Positions 53,959-61,312 of a stretch of DNA of 64,000 nucleotides are shown here, one piece after another. Position numbers and translations under genes: made by a program. Source of the DNA: an uncultured bacterium (GTDB taxonomy: Bacteria > Bacillota > Clostridia > Lachnospirales > Lachnospiraceae). The notes under the pieces are model-generated. The model was not told the DNA's origin and searched no databases. It saw nothing but the letters and a program-made list of their open reading frames with translations. Location: positions 1 to 64,000 of the forward strand of contig CAMTMP010000014.1 in assembly GCA_947073545.1 (NCBI GenBank), given 5' to 3'. Positions within the stretch are counted from its first letter, which is position 1, and each line of letters starts with the position of its first letter.

Positions 53959-54732
53959 ATGCATATTGCGGTTTGTGATGATAATATTGCTGACAGGAAA
54001 CAGACGGAGCGGCTGCTCGGACGTGCCTCTGACAGAAGGCTTCACACCACAGGCGTGCTCTATATTGACTCCTACGGAAATGTGGAGGCGGTTCTGCGTT
54101 CTCCCATGCTCTACGACGCCTTTTTCATCGACATGACAAACGGCCCTGTAAACGGTTTCCAGCTTGCCAGAAAACTGATCGACGCGGGCGTTGTGGCTCC
54201 GATCATCCTTTGCGTCTCCACCATCGACTACCCTTCCGTCATTGAGGCGGCCCTCGCCAAAGTGCCGGATGACGTCACCGAGGCCTCCAACCACGATATA
54301 CTGCGCAGACAGCTCCAGAAACAGATCCTCTACCTGAACAAGCCGATCAAGGTGAGCGAGCTGGATGAAATGCTGGATCACGCCCAAAGTCTGAAGGCGG
54401 AAACGATTCCCACCATAGAGCTTCGCGGGGAGAAAGACACCCTCTATGTCCATGAGGATGAAATACTCTATGCGGTGAAAAACGGCAATTATCTCCATAT
54501 TACACTGACCGAAGGGCGCGCCCTCGACATCCTGAGCACACTGCCCAATCTCCACGCGCAGTTGTCCATGTTCGCTCACTTTTTAACGGTATCCGAGCAC
54601 TGCCTCATCAACACGGCCTCTGTGGAGAAACTCTCGCTTCTTAAGCTGACCATGAAAGACGGGAAGACCTTTTCCGTCTCCCCGCTGGAGCTTCCCAAAC
54701 TAAAAAAAGCGCTGCAGAAAAACACGCCATAA
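53959..54732 (+). CDS. LytTR-family response regulator
   Basis: A 257-residue regulator. The receiver-like domain (residues 1-135, MHIAVCDDNIADRKQTERLL) has the probable phospho-acceptor Asp in AFFIDMTNGPVNG and ends at LNKPIKVSEL. The LytTR DNA-binding domain follows at about 152-250 (LYVHEDEILYAVKNGNYLHITL, FLTVSEHCLINTASVEKL). No kinase gene is adjacent. It resembles AgrA/VirR-type regulators of secreted peptides or virulence-like traits, but no target is visible here. Confidence 0.9.
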   Translation: MHIAVCDDNIADRKQTERLLGRASDRRLHTTGVLYIDSYGNVEAVLRSPMLYDAFFIDMTNGPVNGFQLARKLIDAGVVAPIILCVSTIDYPSVIEAALAKVPDDVTEASNHDILRRQLQKQILYLNKPIKVSELDEMLDHAQSLKAETIPTIELRGEKDTLYVHEDEILYAVKNGNYLHITLTEGRALDILSTLPNLHAQLSMFAHFLTVSEHCLINTASVEKLSLLKLTMKDGKTFSVSPLELPKLKKALQKNTP

Positions 54733-54780
54733 CCGTTCTCCCACAGCCCTCTTCTGTTCCACACTCATCACAAAATCTAA

Positions 54781-54903
54781 ACGCAACGCGGAGAATGCCC
54801 GTTTTTTTGGCATTCTCCCAAGTGAAACGGAGTTGCGGAGCAGCTCCTAGAACTTCTTAACGAGGCAGCCTTTGCTGCTGAGTTTTTAGAAGTTCTTTTC
54901 ACT
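54781..54903. repeat. Composite hairpin repeat (MITE-like)
   Basis: A 10-bp hairpin GGAGAATGCC (54790-54799) with GGCATTCTCC (54809-54818) is followed by a long bulged hairpin. Its outer arms are AGTGAA (54821-54826) with TTCACT (54898-54903), its middle arms are AGAACTTCT (54849-54857) with AGAAGTTCT (54888-54896), and its tip is GGCAGC/GCTGC. The layout and the sequence ACGC(G/A)GAGAATGC match the element upstream of argJ. It lies between the convergent LytTR and DegV genes. Confidence 0.75.
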
Positions 54904-54906
54904 TTA

Positions 54907-55743
54907 TTATAGTGTAACGATGACGCCCCCGTCGTTGGCATACATGCTGCTGACCCCGGCGGTGTCCATAATCAGGACGCTTTTGTAGGAAGCCCGCTTC
55001 TCCATCAGACCGCGCATAAACTCCGCCCGCTCCGGACAGTTGCAATGGGTAATCATCAGCGTTCTCTCTTCCGGATTCTCCACATCACCCACGATAAAAT
55101 CCGCCAATTTGGCAAGCGCTTTATTCACACCGATGGCCTGCCCCTTCTGCTCGATGACGCCAAGATTTCCCACCATAACCGGTTTGATATTCAAGGTCGA
55201 AGCCACCAGCGCCTTCACACCGCTCAAACGGCCGTTTTTCCTTAGGGTTTCCAGATTATCCAGCACAAAATACGTGCGCATCTTTCGTTTAAAAATCTCT
55301 ACCGCCTTTACCGTCTCCTCAAAGCCAAGTCCCGCCTCCTTGCAGGCGATGATCTTTTCCACAAGCTGGGTCTCCCCACAGCTTGCAGACTCGGAATCAA
55401 ACACATGAATCTTCTTTTCACCGTACTTTTCACCGTAAAGACTCCTGCCCAGCTCCGCGCTGTTATAGCTGCCGCTCAAGTGGGAGGAGAGCGTCACCGC
55501 ATAGATTTCCTCCGCCCCATCACGGTACGCCTCCCGGAATCTCTCCGGGGAAGGACAGGACGATTTGGGACACTGCGGGCAGTCCGCCACCTTCTGCAAA
55601 AACTCCTTCTGATTAAAGTTCTCGTCGTCCTGAATCATATAATCGCCCACTTCCAGCCCCAGCGGAACGATCTCAAATCTGCTGTCATTTTTATAATTTT
55701 CGGGCAGCTCACAACAACTGTCCACCACAATTTTATAACCCAT
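54907..55743 (-). CDS. DegV-family fatty-acid-binding protein
   Basis: A 278-residue DegV protein: YKIVVDSCCELPENYKND at the N-terminus, VTLSSHLSGSYNSAELGR and VFDSESASCGETQLVEKI in the fatty-acid-binding half, and GRLSGVKALVASTLNIKPVM. FakB-type DegV proteins present fatty acids to the kinase FakA. The specific lipid is unknown. GCGGAGG precedes the ATG by 4 nt. Confidence 0.93.
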   Translation of the reverse strand: MGYKIVVDSCCELPENYKNDSRFEIVPLGLEVGDYMIQDDENFNQKEFLQKVADCPQCPKSSCPSPERFREAYRDGAEEIYAVTLSSHLSGSYNSAELGRSLYGEKYGEKKIHVFDSESASCGETQLVEKIIACKEAGLGFEETVKAVEIFKRKMRTYFVLDNLETLRKNGRLSGVKALVASTLNIKPVMVGNLGVIEQKGQAIGVNKALAKLADFIVGDVENPEERTLMITHCNCPERAEFMRGLMEKRASYKSVLIMDTAGVSSMYANDGGVIVTL

Positions 55744-55784
55744 AAAGCCTCCGCAACCTTCTCACATAGTATTTATTACTACTT

Positions 55785-55813
55785 ATACTATCATAGAATA
55801 CCCAATTATGCAA
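55785..55813 (-). promoter_or_regulatory. Sigma-A-like promoter of the degV gene
   Basis: On the minus strand TTGCAT (55808-55813) and TAGTAT (55785-55790) are separated by 17 bp, about 40 nt before the ATG. Confidence 0.6.
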
Positions 55814-55949
55814 ATCAAAAACGCAATACATACCAGCATCCGCACCAAATCTATAAGATTGGCGCGAATTGCATTCAAATAGCCGTTGCAAATCACGGGT
55901 AATTCCCTTACAATCAAAGATAACCAAATAGAAAACGGAAAGGCAGCAA

Positions 55950-56453
55950 ATGATCGCATTACAGATAAAAAACGTCAAACAATTTATGAGCCAGTTTCTC
56001 GCAGGGGACGCTTTCGACTCCTTTTTGCTGGAACAGGCTTCCATCAGTACCTACAGCACTTTTACGATTGATGGCCGGGAAAACAGGTCATTCTACACCT
56101 CCGAGGAATGGGAAGACAAGGAAATACGGCCCTACGAATTTATACAGTGGAAGAAAATACGGCCTGTCTGCTTTGATCTGATCAAAGGAAAACGCACGCC
56201 CGCAGCCTTTCATTTCGTGCTGCATCTGCTTCCCGAATACACAGCTTCCCTCTTGGAAAAGGGAGACATCACCGTCATGCCGGATCAGGTGAAGGCTTTC
56301 GTCCTCAGCATAAAATATGACGGCTCCGCCCTCACGCTCATCACCGGAACCGCCTTCCACACCTTTCTCATGGACAAGACGCCGGATGCGCTCTGGGACA
56401 GAGCCGTCAGACAATTTTTAACGAAACGTCAGATCGACTACGAGGAGACATAA
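55950..56453 (+). CDS. DUF5721-family protein
   Basis: A 167-residue soluble protein, MIALQIKNVKQFMSQFLAGDAFDSFLLEQASISTYSTFTIDGRENR, characteristic of DUF5721. The middle contains PYEFIQWKKIRPVCFDLIKG and FVLHLLPEYTASLLE. No function is known. GGAAAGG precedes the ATG by 7 nt. It stands alone between the divergent degV gene and the convergent sigma/membrane-protein set. Confidence 0.85.
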   Translation: MIALQIKNVKQFMSQFLAGDAFDSFLLEQASISTYSTFTIDGRENRSFYTSEEWEDKEIRPYEFIQWKKIRPVCFDLIKGKRTPAAFHFVLHLLPEYTASLLEKGDITVMPDQVKAFVLSIKYDGSALTLITGTAFHTFLMDKTPDALWDRAVRQFLTKRQIDYEET

Positions 56454-56460
56454 ATCCGCC

Positions 56461-56492
56461 GTGAGTTATTAGAAGTGCTTTTCACTCTATTA
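56461..56492. repeat. Fragment of the composite hairpin repeat
   Basis: GTGAGTTATTAGAAGTGCTT followed by TTCACTCTATTA matches the right end of the element at 54781-54903 (there TGAGTTTTTAGAAGTTCTTTTCAC) with a few changes; the left half is missing. It lies at the end of the convergent membrane-protein gene. Confidence 0.5.
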
Positions 56493-56837
56493 CCACCATC
56501 CTCTCTGGTAATACTGCATGGAAACTTCTGCCGCCGCCATCACCATAGCAAACAGAAGCAATATAATCAACATCAGAATCGCAGGAAAATCATAGACAAA
56601 TCTGTACTTATCCGCGTTGCTCCTGCGGTTTTCCACCAGAATTTCAACGCCCAGCAGGACAAAAACCATCGGCCAGCACTGAAAGATGATCTCATAATCC
56701 AGTGACGGAATTACTGTATGTATGAGGAACAGAATGCCAAACAGAACAAGCGTCAGCCCGAAGGTTACGGAGCCGACCCTGCGGGTTCGCACAATCCCGG
56801 ATTCCTCCCAGTACTTATCTTTTTCCTGAAGATCCAT
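56490..56837 (-). CDS. Small membrane protein of unknown function
   Basis: A 115-residue protein with a soluble N-terminus (MDLQEKDKYWEESGIVRTRRVG) and three predicted helices (LTLVLFGILFLIHTVI, IIFQCWPMVFVLLGVEILV, FPAILMLIILLLFAMVMAAAE). The pattern resembles LiaI/LiaF-type or DUF5668 envelope proteins, but I do not assign it. It is the last gene of a sigma - anti-sigma - membrane protein series. Confidence 0.72.
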   Translation of the reverse strand: MDLQEKDKYWEESGIVRTRRVGSVTFGLTLVLFGILFLIHTVIPSLDYEIIFQCWPMVFVLLGVEILVENRRSNADKYRFVYDFPAILMLIILLLFAMVMAAAEVSMQYYQRGWW

Positions 56838-56841
56838 ATGC

Positions 56842-57549
56842 CTACACCCCCCCCTGCTCGTTTTTTTCACCGTCACTTTGTCCGTAGACGTTCTCGACAT
56901 CCGGTGTCTGCTCTCCCATACTCTTCCTATCCGCACTTTGTCCGTCCGTGTTCCACTCCTGTGCAGCCTCCCCGGGCAGCGCCGCAGGCTTTCCTTCGGA
57001 ATCCGCTTCAACTTTTCTGTCTTTTTCCACAGAATCCATTTTCTTTCCCCGTATCAGCGACACGCCAAACCAGATAATCGCTATGGCGATGGCTGCACGC
57101 GGCACCTCATCCCGCATGGTATAATATACGGCCTTGATAAACGGATTATCCCAGCCCATATAGTCTCTGAGCATACCAAAGCCCACATTCCACAGCATGG
57201 AAACACCGATCAAAATGCACACCACCGCCGCAATGTTCCGGTTTTTCTTATCCAGTCTGAACCGGCTGGTATCCCACTCACCGATTCCGAAAAGATATTC
57301 GTCCTCCAGAGCCGCAAACTGCGCTGCATCCATCCCGCCGATATTGTTTGCATGGAAAAAGCTGTATATGTAAATTACCACAGCCGGCACCACAAACAAA
57401 CCGAGTCCCGTAAATGAAACCGCAATCAACGCCAGCATAAAGCCGCTCATAAAACTGAGCCCCATCTTCATCAGCCCCATATACATGTGCCCTGCCCCCG
57501 GCCAGAGGGAAAACACAAACAACCAAAATTTATTTTTCTGTTTTTTCAT
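56842..57549 (-). CDS. Membrane protein of unknown function (TM2-like N-terminus)
   Basis: A 235-residue protein. The N-terminal MKKQKNKFWLFVFSLWPGAGHMYMGLMKMG is typical of TM2-like proteins (P-G-x-G-x-x-Y-x-G). Four to five helices follow, then a polar, Gly/Gln-rich C-terminal tail of about 60 residues with no clear fold. GGGAGG lies 9 nt before the ATG. It is probably part of the same envelope-related operon as the flanking genes. Confidence 0.75.
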   Translation of the reverse strand: MKKQKNKFWLFVFSLWPGAGHMYMGLMKMGLSFMSGFMLALIAVSFTGLGLFVVPAVVIYIYSFFHANNIGGMDAAQFAALEDEYLFGIGEWDTSRFRLDKKNRNIAAVVCILIGVSMLWNVGFGMLRDYMGWDNPFIKAVYYTMRDEVPRAAIAIAIIWFGVSLIRGKKMDSVEKDRKVEADSEGKPAALPGEAAQEWNTDGQSADRKSMGEQTPDVENVYGQSDGEKNEQGGV

Positions 57550-57553
57550 ATCA

Positions 57554-58051
57554 TCAATCCTCCCAATCTGCATGATTTCTAAACTGTTCCGTAAACTTTC
57601 TAAGATATCGCTTTCTCGCGTCCGCTCTCTCCTGCCCCGCCTGATACCGTCTCCATGTCTTCTCGATATCCCGCTGTCTCTCAAGCGTATCCCGTTCCCA
57701 TTCATCCACGCTTTCCGCATCCTCCTCATACAGCGTTTCCGTGACACCGGCCTGCGGCCTCTGCCCAGTTCCCACGCCGTCCACAGGCACGAGATAAAGC
57801 ACCGCCAGAGCTGCCGCCATGCCTACCAGAACCTTAGCGCGGTAAGAAAAAAGCGCACGCTGCCTTTCTCCTCGTTTTCCTTCCTGTATCTGCGCAAATA
57901 TATTTTCTCTCAAATGTCCCGGTGCGCGCAAAAGTTCCCGCTCCTCAATCGTCTCAATCAGCCGCGTCAGTTCATCCTCAGTCAAAGGAGCCGGGAGAGA
58001 AGCGTCACATCTATTCAGTTTTTTTCTCTCTTCCGTAATATTATGTATCAT
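57554..58051 (-). CDS. Probable anti-sigma factor (single membrane helix)
   Basis: A 165-residue protein with a cytoplasmic N-terminus (about 70 residues, helical: LTEDELTRLIETIEERELLRAPGHLRENIF), one membrane helix (VLVGMAAALAVLYLVPV) and an acidic, then basic C-terminal domain. The ATG overlaps the sigma-factor stop by 4 bp (ATGA). The position, coupling and topology fit an anti-sigma partner, although no zinc-finger motif is present. Confidence 0.7.
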   Translation of the reverse strand: MIHNITEERKKLNRCDASLPAPLTEDELTRLIETIEERELLRAPGHLRENIFAQIQEGKRGERQRALFSYRAKVLVGMAAALAVLYLVPVDGVGTGQRPQAGVTETLYEEDAESVDEWERDTLERQRDIEKTWRRYQAGQERADARKRYLRKFTEQFRNHADWED

Positions 58052-58617
58052 GCGCCCTTCTCCTTTTCATACATCCTGCGAAGCATACTTCTCGCCCTGT
58101 AAATCTGCGTCTGTATGGTCTTTTTCTTAACACCCCTCTGTCCTGCGATCTCACCCGCATCCATTTCATCATAATAATATGCTTTGGCGATTTCATCATA
58201 GGGAGGCTTCAAGGACAGACATCTGGCAAGCAGTGTCTCCCGCACCTCCTTCTCCAGACAAATGCTCTCCGGCGTCTGCTGTACTGCCGTCTCACTTCCC
58301 CCGGCGCTTCCCGCGCCTTTGCCGCAAGACATTCCCCCATCCGGCGCTCTGGCGCCTTCAAATCCCAGATCCGCCGTGGGGATATTTCGCCGTCCTGCAC
58401 TCTGCAGATAATCCAGACACTTGTTGGTAGCGATCCGGCACACCCATGCCTTCTCGTATCTTCCGTCAAACTCCCCCAGATGCCTGTAAGCCGACAAAAA
58501 TGTTTCCTGTGCCAGATCCTCGGAGGCAAAATAATCCGATGTCATTTTATAACATATTGAAAAGACAAGATGCTGGTAAGAATCAATCAGCGCTGACAAT
58601 TGTTCTTCCCTGTTTAT
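58048..58617 (-). CDS. ECF-type sigma-70 factor (start codon uncertain)
   Basis: A sigma factor of about 189 residues: region 2 (SYQHLVFSICYKMTSDYFASEDLAQETFLSAYRHL, AWVCRIATNKCLDYLQ) and region 4 (CLSLKPPYDEIAKAYYYDEMDAGEIAGQRGVKKKTIQTQIYRARSML), with a Gly/Ala-rich insertion between. The frame is open to ATG at 58698, but a TATAAT near 58666 suggests that stretch is promoter. The only strong RBS, AAGGAGG, lies 8 nt before an ATA codon at 58617, so this is either a rare ATA start or a later TTG. The sigma/anti-sigma set is separate from the one at 45.8-47.2 kb. Confidence 0.82.
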   Translation of the reverse strand: MNREEQLSALIDSYQHLVFSICYKMTSDYFASEDLAQETFLSAYRHLGEFDGRYEKAWVCRIATNKCLDYLQSAGRRNIPTADLGFEGARAPDGGMSCGKGAGSAGGSETAVQQTPESICLEKEVRETLLARCLSLKPPYDEIAKAYYYDEMDAGEIAGQRGVKKKTIQTQIYRARSMLRRMYEKEKGA

Positions 58618-58734
58618 GGTATCTGCCTCCTTCCCCGGTGCTCTGCTTTTTCTCTGCACTTGTATATTATAACGATACCACCCGCTTTGTATCTTCACAA
58701 TTTTTCTTATTTTATAAAATATTTTTTTATTTAT

Positions 58735-59091
58735 TTACTTTTTGGGCTTCGGATTAAAAATAAGGCTGGCAATATAGCCAAACACCAATGCCGCCGCACA
58801 CCCTACCGCTCCGGTCTTAAATCCGCCCTGAAACAGGCCGATAAAGCCGTTCTCATCCACGGCCTCCTTCACGCCCTTCATCAAAATATTGCCGTAGCCA
58901 AGGAGCGGCACGCTGGCTCCCGCCCCTGCGTATTCCATAAAAGGCTCATACCATCCGACAAAGCTGATCACCGCCCCCACGCAGACTAAAAGCACCATGA
59001 CGCGGCCCGGCAAAAGTTTCGTCTTTTCCAGTAGAATCTGCACCAGCGCGCAGATCAGGCCGCCCACCCAGAACGCATTGATATAATCCAT
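58735..59091 (-). CDS. spoVAE: Stage V sporulation protein AE
   Basis: A 118-residue membrane protein with four helices, matching SpoVAE: MDYINAFWVGGLICALVQILLEKT, LPGRVMVLLVCVGAVISFVGWYEPF, AGAGASVPLLGYGNILMKGVKEA and the glycine-rich C-terminus. SpoVA proteins form the channel that moves dipicolinic acid into the forespore and out at germination. spoVAD lies 2.2 kb upstream, with other genes between. GGAGG lies 8 nt before the ATG. Confidence 0.9.
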   Translation of the reverse strand: MDYINAFWVGGLICALVQILLEKTKLLPGRVMVLLVCVGAVISFVGWYEPFMEYAGAGASVPLLGYGNILMKGVKEAVDENGFIGLFQGGFKTGAVGCAAALVFGYIASLIFNPKPKK

Positions 59092-59193
59092 TATCTTTTC
59101 CTCCAATATTTCAGATTGTCGCAAATTTCCATATCACCCATAATGAAAGGCAGAGAATACTTCTCTCTGGTATTCTCTGCCCTTTCGGATAAA

Positions 59194-59694
59194 TTATGCA
59201 GTTTTTTTCGCTATTTTTTCTACAATCTCCCGGATCGACAGCCCCTCGCAGTCCACCGTAATATCCGCGTACTTCTCATAGAGCGGCTGCCGCTCCGCGT
59301 ACAGCCCGTCCAAATCCTGTCCCTCTTTTAGCGTCACGCCCCGCTCGGTGAGGTCTCCAAGCCGCTCGCGTATTCCCTCTAAAGGCAGAGAGAGATAGAC
59401 CACCGTGCCGGTCTGCTTATAATGGGCCATGGCGTTCTCCCCATAAACCGCGCTTCCTCCGGTGGCAATCACCGTGCGCTGCGCCTCTATGGATTCGCCC
59501 ACCACTTCCTCCAGCATCCAAAAGCCTTCCACGCCCCGCTCAGCTATAATCTCGTGCAAAAGTTTCCCCTCCCAGCTCTGGATCACCAGATCCGCGTCCA
59601 CGAAAGAATACCCGAGCTTCTTGGCAAGCACAACGCCCACTGTACTCTTCCCGACGCCCGGCATGCCAATCAATATGATATTGTTGTCTTTCAT
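59194..59694 (-). CDS. aroK: Shikimate kinase
   Basis: A 166-residue kinase that phosphorylates shikimate in aromatic amino-acid synthesis. The P-loop is GMPGVGKSTVG, the substrate motif is DADLVIQSWEGK and the second glycine motif is ATGGSAVY. The C-terminal lid resembles that of shikimate kinases. The start has AAAGGAGG, with GTTTACATAA (59698-59707, minus strand) filling the space between RBS and ATG. It is placed between ridA and spoVAE. Confidence 0.9.
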   Translation of the reverse strand: MKDNNIILIGMPGVGKSTVGVVLAKKLGYSFVDADLVIQSWEGKLLHEIIAERGVEGFWMLEEVVGESIEAQRTVIATGGSAVYGENAMAHYKQTGTVVYLSLPLEGIRERLGDLTERGVTLKEGQDLDGLYAERQPLYEKYADITVDCEGLSIREIVEKIAKKTA

Positions 59695-59722
59695 AACTTA
59701 TGTAAACCTCCTTTCGTCTTTT

Positions 59723-60100
59723 CTATTTTATGTACGCCAGAACCTCCACCTCGCAGAGCACATCCTTCGGAAGCTGTTTCACTGCCACACAGCTTCTCGC
59801 CGGTTTCTCTGTAAAATACTTTTCATACACCGCGTTGAACGCTGCAAAATCCGCCATCTCCGCCAGAAAACAGGTGGTCTTCACTACCTTTGTATAGTCT
59901 GTTCCCGCCTCCGCAAGAATCGCGCCCACGTTCTTCATGGCTTGTTCCGCCTGCTCGGTCACGTCCTTGCCTTTGATTTCTCCCGTGGCAGGATCGATCG
60001 GAATCTGTCCCGATGCGAAGAGAAAATCCCCCGCGATGATTCCCTGCGAATAAGGCCCTATGGCCGCCGGCGCTTTGTCAGTAGATACTTTAGTTAACAT
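59723..60100 (-). CDS. ridA: RidA-family imine/enamine deaminase
   Basis: A 125-residue YjgF/RidA protein: AIGPYSQGIIAGDFLFASGQIPIDPATGE, EQAMKNVGAILAEAGTDYTKVVKTTCFL and PARSCVAVKQLPKDVLCEVEVLAY, with the catalytic Arg in ARSCVAV. It hydrolyses reactive enamines made by PLP enzymes. The gene lies 28 bp upstream of aroK. Confidence 0.94.
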   Translation of the reverse strand: MLTKVSTDKAPAAIGPYSQGIIAGDFLFASGQIPIDPATGEIKGKDVTEQAEQAMKNVGAILAEAGTDYTKVVKTTCFLAEMADFAAFNAVYEKYFTEKPARSCVAVKQLPKDVLCEVEVLAYIK

Positions 60101-60173
60101 AATGTTTCCCTCTCTTTCCTTGTTCTTAGTGATATATCCCTTGCTGCTCAGCTTAAAAAATTCTTCTCACACA

Positions 60174-60404
60174 TCATTCCCCGAATCTGGCTTTCACATA
60201 AAATCCTCTGGCATTTTCGATGATCTCCGTCACCACGCCCTCCCGCTCCAGCATCCGCTCTCTGAAAGGGAAGTTGCCGGACATGGCAAGAGACGGATCT
60301 ATCGTATAATAATAATTGCTCGGAAGTACGCCCTCAGTCACCGTGACCTTGTCCCCCTCTTTGAGAAGCCCCGGCCGCTCCATCTTAAATTCCATCTCCC
60401 GCAC
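60174..60404 (-). CDS. Small hypothetical protein
   Basis: A 76-residue protein that I do not recognise. It reads LLKEGDKVTVTEGVLPSNYYYTIDPSLAMSGNFPFRERMLEREGVVTEIIENARGFYVKARFGE and looks like a small beta-rich fold. In-frame starts are GTG at 60404 and ATG at 60395 and 60383. The 226 bp upstream (60405-60630) hold nothing I can name. Confidence 0.65.
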   Translation of the reverse strand: MREMEFKMERPGLLKEGDKVTVTEGVLPSNYYYTIDPSLAMSGNFPFRERMLEREGVVTEIIENARGFYVKARFGE

Positions 60405-60630
60405 CCTTGTCTCACTTCCTTCCCCATCCCATATATCGGATGCGATACTTTCATTCCATACTTTTCCGAAACCAACTTATGTCACGCATCCTTTCGGATA
60501 CCAGATAAGTCTACCACATGAAGGCGGCGGCTGTCACCCGGTTTTTCCGATCTTCCGTTTCCCGCCAATATGGATTGCATTTTTTGCATACGGACGGCAT
60601 TACTGGAGCTACCGAATCAAACCATGAATT

Positions 60631-61116
60631 TTACGGTTGAAGCCAATAACTATCCGGTCGGGCAATCAGCCTTGCATTATTATATGCCATTTCTGTTGTA
60701 AGGCATGTATGTCCATAATATACTGTTTTATCCTCATTCAAAGATAAAACCAACGCCAAATCCGGTTTATCTGGATTTGGCAGATATAGCGGAGCCAAAA
60801 GCTGAATTTTATCATTATATAATTGTGGAACAACTGTCTTGTAATTAGCTTCAATACGTTTCTTAACTGAAGCAATTGCTCCATTAATTATATTTTGACA
60901 AAATTCTTTACCGTTAGCACGTAATTGTTCAGGTATTCTATTGGATTTTTTATACAATAAAAATATATTGGCTGCCATGTTTTATCATATAAACCTGTAT
61001 TAAAGCAGGCTATTTGCTCGTCCATATAAATAAATCAATTCATTAGTTGCTAACACCTGCAGCTTATTGGTAAAGAACTCATAATTTCCCAGAAATGCCC
61101 AATCTTTTAAACGCAT
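60631..61116 (-). pseudogene. DUF3825 gene remnant, frameshifted
   Basis: The C-terminal 115 residues (60631-60978) carry DUF3825 hallmarks (QLYNDKIQLLAPLYLPNPDK, EMAYNNARLIARPDSYWL). Upstream, a good RBS (GGGGAGG) and ATG at 61116 start MRLKDWAFLGNYEFFTNKLQ, which stops at 61000. In a second frame the gap between them reads DEQIACFNTGLYDKTWQP, a segment that fits the same family. At least two frameshifts therefore separate the pieces, so the gene is decayed. The region is much more AT-rich than its neighbours, suggesting foreign origin. DUF3825 proteins are often linked to OST-HTH-type RNA-related proteins. Confidence 0.8.
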
Positions 61117-61263
61117 TCGTTTCCTCCCCACCACTCAAATTAATTTACCTAATATGTACGCAAATGATACTTTTTCCTAACTGATATTGTATATTATATC
61201 AAACTTCTTTTTTTAGCAACCTTTTTTCTCAAAATAGCGAAAACTAATTGTGCAAAAAACGAG

Positions 61264-61295
61264 CAAAAAAAAGACCAGACATCGCCCGGTCTTTC
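61264..61295 (-). terminator. Intrinsic terminator of spoVAD
   Basis: On the minus strand AAAGACC...GGTCTTTTTTTT forms a stem with a GC-rich tip (CGGGCGATGTCTG) and a U-run of 8. It starts 18 bp after the stop. The 150 bp from 61117 to 61260 are AT-rich with no gene. Confidence 0.85.
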
Positions 61296-61312
61296 CGTTT
61301 CTCTGTCCCGTC

